From: Clostridia bacterium
GTDB taxonomy: Bacteria > Bacillota_A > Clostridia > Christensenellales > UBA1242
Reading direction: 5' to 3'
Length of the DNA: 6,839 bases
Assembly: GCA_017938565.1 (NCBI GenBank)
Contig: JAGBBI010000255.1
Location: 1 to 6,839 of the forward strand
Shown: positions 1 through 5,331 of the stretch, piece by piece
How positions within the stretch are numbered: the first letter of the stretch is position 1
Layout of the letters: the number at the start of each line of letters is the position of its first letter
Made by a program: the position numbers and the translations under genes
The notes under the pieces: model-generated
Told to the model about the DNA's origin: nothing
The model's input: the letters and a program-made list of their open reading frames with translations, nothing else
Database searches by the model: none

Positions 1-392
1 ATATTCTTTTCGGAACTCACAGGCATACTAATATAATCACCTATCTTATAGGAGTTTATCTTTTTTAGAAACTCTAACGAACTCTCTACCAATCCTGTAT
101 AGTTGCTTATAGCCTGTAATTTGATATTAGGTTGCTTTACATCTGTATTGCCTATCAAATAATCTACCGTTACGCCTAACGCTTTTGCAACATCGTTAAG
201 ACCGATAATTTTAGGTTCTGTTCTTCTACCGTGTTTGTCCCCTTGTATCCAAGCTGTTATACTTGATTTTGATACACCGCTCATTATTGCTAAATCTTCC
301 TGTGTTAAACCTTGCTCATTTAATAAATGTGCAATTCGTCTTGAATATGTAGGGGCATTGTCCTCTACTTCAATCAGTTTGTCATACTTCAT
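1..392 (-). CDS. Phage-type XRE-family HTH repressor, partial at left edge
   Basis: The reading frame is open from an ATG at 392-390 (minus strand) to position 1 with no stop, giving 130 visible residues. A GAGGTGA ribosome site (403-397) lies 4 bases before the ATG. Residues about 16-80 form a lambda-Cro/XRE helix-turn-helix: helix 2 is near QEDLAIMSGV (31-40), the recognition helix near SKSSITAWIQG (41-51), and the fold closes with the common LGVTVDYLIGN (72-82). A second segment, from about residue 92 (LQAISNYTGLVESSLEFLKK), resembles the C-terminal part of many Firmicutes prophage repressors. The gene diverges from the plus-strand operon across a region with three copies of one operator, so I infer that it represses both directions. 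An integrase would normally lie downstream of it, to the left of the window. An anti-repressor-type regulator is less likely. The XRE assignment is secure; its targets are inferred. Confidence 0.9.
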   Translation of the reverse strand, partial: MKYDKLIEVEDNAPTYSRRIAHLLNEQGLTQEDLAIMSGVSKSSITAWIQGDKHGRRTEPKIIGLNDVAKALGVTVDYLIGNTDVKQPNIKLQAISNYTGLVESSLEFLKKINSYKIGDYISMPVSSEKN

Positions 393-408
393 AAAATCAC
401 CTCTAAAA

Positions 409-424
409 ATTCAGTATTCTAAAT
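409..424. promoter_or_regulatory. Candidate repressor operator O1
   Basis: The sequence ATTCAGtattCTAAAT is an imperfect palindrome (ATTYAG-N4-CTRAAT). It lies in the repressor leader, just upstream of the repressor ribosome site. It differs from O3 by one base in the spacer. Confidence 0.6.
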
Positions 425-448
425 ATTTTTGTGAAAAATTTACTTTTT

Positions 449-484
449 CCGTCTTGTTGTACTTTTATGACAAGGCGGTTTTTT
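449..484 (+). terminator. Intrinsic terminator / insulator hairpin before the early operon
   Basis: The left arm CCGTCTTGT (449-457) pairs with ACAAGGCGG (470-478) through 9 bp with one G-U pair, around a 12-base loop, and is followed at once by six T (479-484). This is a plus-strand Rho-independent terminator shape; on the minus strand no T tract follows. No plus-strand gene precedes it in the window, so it may block read-through from outside the element into the early operon. Its right arm contains the -35 box of the operon promoter. Confidence 0.65.
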
Positions 485-495
485 GTTGCTATAAT
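467..495 (+). promoter_or_regulatory. Sigma-A promoter of the plus-strand (early/replication) operon
   Basis: A -35 box ATGACA (467-472) is separated by 17 bases from a perfect -10 TATAAT (490-495), which predicts a start near 502. The first gene downstream begins at 606. Operator copy 2 (498-513) covers the predicted start, which fits repression by the divergent XRE protein. Confidence 0.75.
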
Positions 496-497
496 AG

Positions 498-513
498 AAA
501 CAGAAAACTAAAT
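498..513. promoter_or_regulatory. Candidate repressor operator O2 (degenerate)
   Basis: AAACAGaaaaCTAAAT keeps the right half-site CTAAAT exactly, while the left half is degenerate. It sits on the predicted start of the plus-strand operon promoter, immediately downstream of the TATAAT. Confidence 0.5.
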
Positions 514-526
514 ATAAAGATAAAAT

Positions 527-542
527 ATTCAGTTTTCTAAAT
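527..542. promoter_or_regulatory. Candidate repressor operator O3
   Basis: ATTCAGttttCTAAAT matches O1 at 15 of 16 positions. It covers the predicted start of the repressor transcript and overlaps the end of its -10 box by two bases. Confidence 0.6.
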
Positions 543-569
543 TATATCACGCTTTTAGCTAAAAGTCAA
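541..569 (-). promoter_or_regulatory. Sigma-A promoter of the repressor gene
   Basis: On the minus strand TTGACT (569-564) and TATAAT (546-541) are 17 bases apart, which is near consensus. The start would be near 534, giving a leader of about 140 bases before the repressor ATG at 392. Operator copy 3 (527-542) covers this start and touches the -10 box, suggesting autoregulation. The promoter faces the operon promoter at 467-495, so the two transcripts overlap for about 30 bases. Confidence 0.7.
552..565. promoter_or_regulatory. Perfect 14-bp palindrome inside the repressor promoter
   Basis: CTTTTAGCTAAAAG is fully self-complementary and lies between the -10 and -35 boxes of the repressor promoter, overlapping two bases of the -35 box. 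It does not match the ATTYAG-N4-CTRAAT operators, so it could bind a second regulator such as the winged-helix protein at 772-1077. No function is shown. Confidence 0.35.
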
Positions 570-605
570 GAGAAAACGAAAAAGAAATACAAAGGAGTTG
601 ATTTA

Positions 606-785
606 TTGAGTAATAAACAGCAAAAATCCGTTGAAGAAATTGCAAGAGAGGAACGCCTTGCATATTTCAGAGAATGGAGAGCAAACAACAAAGACAAGGT
701 TAAAAAGCATAATGCGACCTATTGGGAAAAGAGAGCAAAACGCATTATAGCGGAAAGAGAGGCAAAGCAGAATGAAGCAAAATAA
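606..785 (+). CDS. Small charged protein, first gene of the operon (59 aa)
   Basis: I place the start at TTG 606 because AAAGGAG (591-597) lies 8 bases upstream and no ATG in this frame has a comparable site. The stop TAA is at 783-785. The 59-residue product is rich in Lys, Arg, Glu and Gln with a central aromatic segment (YFREWRANNKDKVKKHNATY, residues 20-39). It is predicted to be mostly helical, with no signal peptide or membrane segment. Small proteins of this composition are common at the start of Firmicutes phage and element operons, but I do not recognise a function. It overlaps the next gene by 14 bases, suggesting translational coupling. Nucleic-acid binding is possible from the charge alone. 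Confidence 0.75.
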   Translation: MSNKQQKSVEEIAREERLAYFREWRANNKDKVKKHNATYWEKRAKRIIAEREAKQNEAK

Positions 786-1077
786 ACCTCTTATTTTAAC
801 CGATTATTTGTCTGTCGGAGAGGAAAACGCAATCACAGCGAAAGACCTTGCTAAATATTTAGGTTGGAATGAGCGAGATATAACGATAACTGTAAATGCA
901 CTACGCAAACAAGGGACACTTATTTGTAGTAATACGCAAAGCGGTTTTTGGTTGCCTGCTGATGACCGAGATATTGAGCAATTCGTCCGACAAATGCAAG
1001 GCAGAATAAAAGATATGCAAAGGGCTATGAAGCCTGCTATTGAATATCTAAAAAATGGCGGTGGTGATAATTGCTAA
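772..1077 (+). CDS. Winged helix-turn-helix protein (101 aa)
   Basis: The ATG at 772 overlaps the end of the preceding gene and has a purine-rich GAGAGG site about 9 bases upstream. Residues 21-60 read as a winged helix-turn-helix. A first helix ITAKDLAKYLGW (21-32) is followed by a likely recognition helix NERDITITVNALRKQG (33-48). A beta wing TLICSNTQSGFWLPA (49-63) comes next. Residues 65-95 form a helical tail (DIEQFVRQMQGRIKDMQRAM) that could dimerise. The protein directly precedes the primase-helicase and overlaps its start by 7 bases, so it is probably a cytoplasmic DNA-binding partner or regulator of replication, or a second operon regulator. The fold call is fairly secure from pattern; the role is inferred from the neighbour. 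Confidence 0.8.
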   Translation: MKQNKPLILTDYLSVGEENAITAKDLAKYLGWNERDITITVNALRKQGTLICSNTQSGFWLPADDRDIEQFVRQMQGRIKDMQRAMKPAIEYLKNGGGDNC

Positions 1078-3455
1078 TACACATTGACACAAAGGGCTAC
1101 ACGGAAAAGCCAAAAGAACATATTTCAATTATAAAGCCACGCTTACAGGGTGCAAATACAATCAAAGACATAGACCTTGAAACGCTTATAAAATACATTC
1201 AGAGAGGGTACAGTATTAGCCCTGCAGTAATGGACGGTAAAGGGTGCAAGGCTGAAAATTGGAAAGAACAACGGCTTTTTATGGTTGATATTGATAATGA
1301 CAAATCGGACAAGCCTGTTTTATCCGTTAGCAATGCACTTGAAATCTGCAACAGATACAATTTACCGCCTGCATTTTATTATTATAGTTTTTCACATTCG
1401 GAGCAAAAGGAAAAATACAGACTTTGTTTTGTAATGAATGAAACTGTAACAAATCAGGCGTTGAGGGCAGTAATTGCACAAACACTTGTAAAACTCTTTC
1501 CGCAGAGTGATACTTCCTGTACTAATGCAGACCGCATATTTTACGGCACAAATAAAGATGTAGTTATATGCGATTTATCCGCTACAATCGACATTGAAAA
1601 TGTTTTGAAACTGCAAGAGCCACAGCAACAGAAACAAGTCAAAACAGGCAATGAAGAACTTGACCGATTAAAAGAAGATTTTGACTTTTTCAGATACTTA
1701 CAGGAGCGGAACGGCAAAACGGTTTTTAATAACTCAAAATGTGCAATGTTTGAGCGGTGCGAAATATGCGGACACAAAAAAGACCTTGTTTATTATCACG
1801 AAACAAAGACTTTTAACTGTTTCGGTGCGAGCGGTAATGTTGGCGGTAGTGTGATTGACTACATAATAGCAGTTGAAAAAACGGACTTAAAAGGGGCAAT
1901 AGACCGCCTTTATGAGTTGTCAGGCATAACAAGACCAAGCAAGAGAGAATACGCCATAAAAGCCAAAATAAAGGCTAATGAGGGCATAGTATCAAAACTC
2001 ATAGAGTTAGACGCTTACCGCAAATATTCCCTTGATGATAAAGGTTTTGGAGCATTATTTGCAGAGGTTTTCAAAGACACTTGCAGATACAACGCCACCG
2101 CTAAAGAATGGTATTTTTATAACGGCAAAGTATGGACGAGGGACGAGGGCAGTATGCGGACTCTGAACAAGGCAAAGGAACTTGCTGACGGTTTGCTTAT
2201 TTATGCTACTACCATTGAAGATGAAAAGCAGAAACAAAACTACATTGATTATGTTTCAAAGTTGGGACAGCTCCGCTTCCGTGAAACAATGGTAAAAGAC
2301 AGCAGGGATATTCACTTTGTAACGCAATCAGACTTTGACAAAAACCTTGATTTATTTAACTGTCAAAATGGCACTCTTAATCTGAAAACTTTTGATTTTA
2401 CGCCTCATAATTCAGATGATTTACTTTCTAAAATCAGCAATGTTATATATGAGCCGTTCGCAAAGTCGGAAGAATGGGAAAAGTTTATAAATGAGGTTAT
2501 GCAGGGCGATACCGATAAAACAGAATATCTGCAAAAGATTTTAGGGTATTCGCTGACCGCTGACACTAATCTTGAAACTTGCTTTATTTTGTACGGTGCA
2601 ACTACGAGAAACGGCAAATCTACACTCATTGAAACAATGCTTTATATGTTAGGCAATACGGCAGGCTACGGAATGAGTATGCAACCTCAAACACTTGCAC
2701 AAAAGCAAAACAAGGACAGCAGACAAGCGAGCGGAGATATTGCACGCCTTGACGGTTGCCGTTTTCTGAACGCTTCCGAGCCACCTAAAAGAATGATATT
2801 TGATGTAGGCTTACTAAAAAATCTTTTGGGGCGTGATAGTATCACAGCAAGGCACTTGCACGAGCGAGAATTTGAGTTTATACCACGCTTTAAGTTATTT
2901 ATAAACACTAACTTTTTACCGCTTATTACAGACGATACCCTGTTTACAAGTGGGCGTATAAATGTAATCACTTTTGACCGACATTTTGAGCCTCACGAAC
3001 AGGATAAAAACCTTAAAAACAAGTTGATAAAAGCGGAAAATTTGAGCGGTATTCTTAATTGGTGTATTGAGGGGTTGAAACTCTATTACAAAGACGGAGC
3101 GAAGCCACCGCAGGCAGTTACCACCGCCACCGATGAATACAGGACGAACAGCGACAAAATCGGTAATTTTATAGCGGAATGTTTGGAACAGCAGGCAAAC
3201 ACTAACACAAAAGCCCTTGATGTTTATATCAAATATAAAGAATGGTGTTCAAATAATGGTTTTGGTGTAGAAAATAAAGGTAATTTCTTTGATGAATTAA
3301 GGGGAAAGAACATCTTTGCACCGAGCGGAACAATCAACGGTGTTACCGTCCGCAATGTTATAAAAGATTATGTTCTTATTCGGGACGAAATCGAGGAAAG
3401 ACCGCCTTATTATTCATATTCAAGCCGTAAATCTGACCGAAATTATTATGATTAA
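1071..3455 (+). CDS. Primase-helicase: primase-like N-terminus, CHC2-like zinc motif, D5/SF3 helicase
   Basis: A 794-residue replication protein of the phage/plasmid P4-alpha/D5 type. Residues 1-180 look like an archaeo-eukaryotic-type primase (primpol): FMVDIDND (70-77) carries a DxD metal motif, followed by YSFSH (105-109), KYRLCF (115-120) and DRIFYG (154-159). Residues 230-283 resemble the CHC2 zinc module of primases, with likely ligands C230, C233, H235 and C250 and a GGSVIDYI segment. Residues about 345-465 match the D5_N-like linker. The SF3 helicase has Walker A GATTRNGKST (509-518), an acidic Walker B region near DGCRFLNASE (561-570), motif C KLFINTN (608-614) and a probable arginine finger in SGRINVITF (627-635). 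It would prime and unwind DNA at the element origin. The TTG start at 1071 overlaps the previous stop; the next in-frame Met is residue 54 and would shorten the primase domain. Helicase assignment is near certain, primase strong. Confidence 0.93.
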   Translation: MLIHIDTKGYTEKPKEHISIIKPRLQGANTIKDIDLETLIKYIQRGYSISPAVMDGKGCKAENWKEQRLFMVDIDNDKSDKPVLSVSNALEICNRYNLPPAFYYYSFSHSEQKEKYRLCFVMNETVTNQALRAVIAQTLVKLFPQSDTSCTNADRIFYGTNKDVVICDLSATIDIENVLKLQEPQQQKQVKTGNEELDRLKEDFDFFRYLQERNGKTVFNNSKCAMFERCEICGHKKDLVYYHETKTFNCFGASGNVGGSVIDYIIAVEKTDLKGAIDRLYELSGITRPSKREYAIKAKIKANEGIVSKLIELDAYRKYSLDDKGFGALFAEVFKDTCRYNATAKEWYFYNGKVWTRDEGSMRTLNKAKELADGLLIYATTIEDEKQKQNYIDYVSKLGQLRFRETMVKDSRDIHFVTQSDFDKNLDLFNCQNGTLNLKTFDFTPHNSDDLLSKISNVIYEPFAKSEEWEKFINEVMQGDTDKTEYLQKILGYSLTADTNLETCFILYGATTRNGKSTLIETMLYMLGNTAGYGMSMQPQTLAQKQNKDSRQASGDIARLDGCRFLNASEPPKRMIFDVGLLKNLLGRDSITARHLHEREFEFIPRFKLFINTNFLPLITDDTLFTSGRINVITFDRHFEPHEQDKNLKNKLIKAENLSGILNWCIEGLKLYYKDGAKPPQAVTTATDEYRTNSDKIGNFIAECLEQQANTNTKALDVYIKYKEWCSNNGFGVENKGNFFDELRGKNIFAPSGTINGVTVRNVIKDYVLIRDEIEERPPYYSYSSRKSDRNYYD

Positions 3456-3462
3456 CTGTAAA

Positions 3463-3545
3463 TGTGCAATTTGTGCAAAAAATATGTGAACTACTCTATT
3501 ATATCAAATAGAGATACTTTACATAAAAAAAGCACATTTTGCACA
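3463..3545. repeat. TGTGCAA inverted/direct repeats with nested hairpin: possible origin or leader structure
   Basis: TGTGCAA occurs at 3463-3469 and again at 3472-3478 (9-bp step), and its inverse TTGCACA at 3539-3545. The segment 3472-3488 (TGTGCAAAAAATATGTG) pairs with 3533-3545 (CACATTTTGCACA), apart from four extra bases. Inside it CTCTATT (3494-3500) pairs perfectly with AATAGAG (3507-3513) around a 6-base loop. This lies right behind the primase-helicase stop, a position used for origins in P4-like replicons. The alternative is an RNA structure controlling the small genes from 3569. There is no T tract, so it is not a normal terminator. Confidence 0.5.
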
Positions 3546-3568
3546 GATACAAAAACAGGAGTGATTTT

Positions 3569-3706
3569 TTGACAAAATACATTGATGAAATGTTAGAAAA
3601 GTTATATGCAAAACTGCACAATTTAGAAAAAGACTGCAGGCGTATAAAGAAACTAATAAAAGAACTTGAAAAAATAAAAGGGGGTGAATATTTTGACGGA
3701 CTATAA
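3569..3706 (+). CDS. Coiled-coil microprotein (45 aa)
   Basis: AGGAGTG (3557-3563) lies 5 bases before TTG 3569, and the frame runs to TAA 3704-3706. The product is 45 residues, nearly half Lys, Glu and Leu. A helix from about residue 5 to 38 (EMLEKLYAKLHNLEKDC, then RRIKKLIKELEKIK) has Leu/Ile at heptad-like spacing, so a short coiled coil is likely. There is no signal peptide. It overlaps the next gene by 14 bases. I do not recognise the family. It resembles its neighbour in start context (TTGAC, Met-Thr-x-Tyr) and composition. It could be a small adaptor or a dimerising regulator; this is unproven. Confidence 0.65.
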   Translation: MTKYIDEMLEKLYAKLHNLEKDCRRIKKLIKELEKIKGGEYFDGL

Positions 3707-3842
3707 CGCTATGCTTATTGATTTACTCAATGAGAAAATAAAAGACTTAATCAATGATAAAGTCGCAATGCGTAAAGAGATTAAAAAGTTAAAGGCTGAA
3801 ATCCGAGAACTTAAAAAGGGAGTGAACGCAGTTGAAGAATAA
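3693..3842 (+). CDS. Second coiled-coil microprotein (49 aa)
   Basis: GGGGGTG (3680-3686) lies 6 bases before TTG 3693; the stop TAA is at 3840-3842. The 49-residue product begins MTDYNAMLID and continues as an amphipathic Lys/Glu/Leu/Ile helix (NEKIKDLINDKVAMRKEIKK, residues 13-32, and on to 41), a likely coiled coil. It overlaps both flanking genes, by 14 bases on the left and 11 on the right, so it is translated as part of a coupled chain. Its similarity to the preceding protein suggests either an old duplication or convergent composition. The function is not recognised. Confidence 0.65.
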   Translation: MTDYNAMLIDLLNEKIKDLINDKVAMRKEIKKLKAEIRELKKGVNAVEE

Positions 3843-4152
3843 AGTTGCTTTTGTGTTGCTTTTGTCTATGTGTTTGATGTTATTTGCAGGGTGCAACAAT
3901 GAGCCGAAAATGCTATATCAGAGCAATAGCGTTGAAATCGTCCGAGAGGGCAATAAAACGGCTGTATATGACCTTTTAGCAGATAAGGAATACAACTACA
4001 TAACAAAGCGTGTAAAGCGTTCAGAGGGCGTTTCAGAGCCTTATACAACGGTTGACACGGACACAATAAAAATAGAGATTATTCCGTCAGGTTTGCGAGT
4101 ATATGACAAAACGGAAAACAAAATTTTTACTATCGAAAGGAAGATAAAATAA
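3832..4152 (+). CDS. Small lipoprotein of unknown function (106 aa)
   Basis: The start TTG 3832 follows GGGAGTG (3818-3824) by 7 bases, and the stop is at 4150-4152. Residues 1-21 are a lipoprotein signal: a basic start MKNK, a hydrophobic stretch (residues 5-18) and a lipobox ending FAGC, with Cys21 as the predicted lipidated residue. The mature part is about 85 residues of mixed, probably beta-rich sequence (for example SVEIVREGNKTAVYDLL, and TDTIKIEIIPSGLRVYD near residues 76-92), with no other membrane segment. It would sit on the outer face of the cell membrane. Lipoproteins encoded in prophages and elements sometimes block entry of competing phage DNA, as shown for streptococcal Ltp. 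That role is a hypothesis here, based on size, location and context only. The lipoprotein call is strong despite Phe at the -3 position. Confidence 0.85.
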   Translation: MKNKVAFVLLLSMCLMLFAGCNNEPKMLYQSNSVEIVREGNKTAVYDLLADKEYNYITKRVKRSEGVSEPYTTVDTDTIKIEIIPSGLRVYDKTENKIFTIERKIK

Positions 4153-4154
4153 TT

Positions 4155-4811
4155 ATGGCACAGTATAGAAATGTAACGGAGTTTTTAACCAAAATCAGAG
4201 AAACATACAACAAAGCAAGAGAAGAATATACCCTCTTGAATGATAGACTTGATAAAATCGAGGCATTGAGAAAGCGTGATATTGAAAGAGGGTGGGCAAA
4301 TCCTCAATTTCAAAAAGAGGACACCGAAACATATCAGAAAAACAAAGCAGAAATCAAAAAGCAACTTTCTGAACTTATCAATAATACTAATGCTGAATAC
4401 GAAAGAATAAAGTCTGAATGTGAGGCGGTTTTCGGTGAGTATGACCGAGCAACAGGAAAGAAAGTTGACCTTGCAACAGTTGAACTGTTAAAGAGCGGTA
4501 TTTTGCGACCTGATGAAATCAAAGCACTTATTAACGATTTTGACGGCAATTCCGCTATGCTCCGTATTATCGGAGATTATGCCTATAAAAGAGGCAAGGA
4601 AGAAATGGACAAAGAGTTATTTGCTATCGGTACGCAATTCAAAGATTATCGCACACCATACAGCGAACATCTTGACACGCTTATTATGTGGAGTCAAAAG
4701 GCTATGCGTGATGACAGAGGACTTTCTGACGGTATAGCAAGAGTATATGACGAACAGGCTGACAAGATTTTTGCAGATGCAGAGGGCGTTTATATCACGG
4801 TGAGTGAGTAA
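4155..4811 (+). CDS. Cytoplasmic element protein of unknown function (218 aa)
   Basis: The ATG at 4155 is 2 bases after the lipoprotein stop, with AGGAAG (4138-4143) 11 bases upstream. Residues 5-95 are strongly helical and charged, with likely coiled-coil stretches (EEYTLLNDRLDKIEALRKRD, 23-42; KAEIKKQLSELI, 64-75). Residues 104-145 form a separate helical segment (VDLATVELLKSGILRPDEIK, then LINDFDGNSAMLRIIGDYA). A more compact C-terminal part follows, to residue 218. There is no signal peptide, transmembrane segment, or recognisable nuclease or ATPase motif. I have an impression that DLATVELLKSG-like segments occur in Firmicutes phage proteins, but cannot name a family. It could be a scaffold, an adaptor or an anti-phage/interference factor. 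The gene is certain; the role is unknown. Confidence 0.85.
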   Translation: MAQYRNVTEFLTKIRETYNKAREEYTLLNDRLDKIEALRKRDIERGWANPQFQKEDTETYQKNKAEIKKQLSELINNTNAEYERIKSECEAVFGEYDRATGKKVDLATVELLKSGILRPDEIKALINDFDGNSAMLRIIGDYAYKRGKEEMDKELFAIGTQFKDYRTPYSEHLDTLIMWSQKAMRDDRGLSDGIARVYDEQADKIFADAEGVYITVSE

Positions 4812-5032
4812 TGAAACGAACAGGTGATGAACAGGCGAAAAAAGACAATTTAACTGTCGAGGAAGTGTCGATAAATTTCAATTTTGATGACCTTGATTTT
4901 TCTTTTGATGACTTTGAAATTGACCTTGATATTGACCTCTCTTTTGATGATTTTGACTTTGATTTTCTCAACGAACAGAAGCCGAACAGAAGAACGAACA
5001 GAGAGCGAACAAAGAGAAAATGCAAAAATTAA
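4811..5032 (+). CDS. Asp/Phe-rich acidic protein with basic tail (73 aa)
   Basis: The ATG at 4811 overlaps the previous stop by one base (TAATG), so translation is probably coupled; the upstream site is GTGAG-like and weak. Residues 22-53 are low-complexity, alternating Phe/Leu/Ile with Asp (for example FDDLDFSFDDFEIDLD, 25-40). This stretch has 13 acidic residues, 9 Phe and no Lys or Arg. Residues 57-73 are the reverse: 9 of 17 are Lys or Arg. There is no signal peptide. The alternating pattern suggests an acidic beta strand or a disordered segment with regular aromatics. Possible roles are a DNA mimic that inhibits a DNA-binding protein, or a self-associating protein. Both are inference. 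The coding DNA is itself repetitive, so the possibility that only the repeat is conserved should be kept in mind. Confidence 0.7.
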   Translation: MKRTGDEQAKKDNLTVEEVSINFNFDDLDFSFDDFEIDLDIDLSFDDFDFDFLNEQKPNRRTNRERTKRKCKN

Positions 5033-5206
5033 CTGTGAGCGAACTGTGAGAACGAAGCACGAGCGAAGCCCGAGAAAAACAAAATTTACCCAAGACGAAG
5101 CCAAGAGGAAGCCGTGAAAAATCCGCTTGAAGCGGTGCGGAAGCGGTGAGTATTTGGAGTTTTTGGAGTCCATAAAAAAGGAAACGAAGCGAGAACGAAG
5201 CAAGAG
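4972..5206 (+). repeat. Degenerate CGAA repeats at about 11-bp period
   Basis: CGAAC begins at 4972, 4983, 4995 and 5006 (steps 11, 12, 11; unit CGAACAGAAGC). It recurs as CGAAC at 5040 and as CGAAG at 5053 and 5064 (step 11), 5096, and 5185 and 5196 (step 11). The first four copies encode the basic tail of the 73-aa protein; the rest are beyond its stop. The strand is purine-rich throughout. Purpose unknown. Confidence 0.6.
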
Positions 5207-5220
5207 AAATTTTGAATACT

Positions 5221-5331
5221 TTCCCACTATAAAAAAGAGATTTTCCCCACTATAAAAAAGAATACTGGGCAGATATAAAAAAGGGATAACAACCTTACAA
5301 AACCTAACATTTTCATTATATAGTGGGGAAA
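5221..5331. repeat. Iteron-like 23-bp-period repeats with inverted copy
   Basis: TATAAAAAAG begins at 5228, 5251 and 5274, exactly 23 bp apart. The first two copies share the 16-mer CCCACTATAAAAAAGA (5223-5238 and 5246-5261); the third is degenerate upstream (GGGCAGA). In addition TTTCCCCACTATA (5242-5254) has a perfect 13-bp inverted partner, TATAGTGGGGAAA (5319-5331). A spacing of about two helical turns is typical of iterons bound by replication or recombination proteins. Confidence 0.75.

Noticed and set aside
235..540. Plus-strand 101-codon frame antisense to the repressor
   Set aside because: It overlaps the well-supported repressor, has no ribosome site, and runs through the promoters and operators.
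4884..5117. Plus-strand frame overlapping the 73-aa gene in another register
   Set aside because: It is a shadow of the same repetitive DNA with no ribosome site. A programmed frameshift joining the two was considered, but no slippery site was seen.
5154..5255. TTG-started small frame (33 codons) with a Lys/Arg-rich product
   Set aside because: No correctly spaced ribosome site, and its end consists of the 23-bp repeats.
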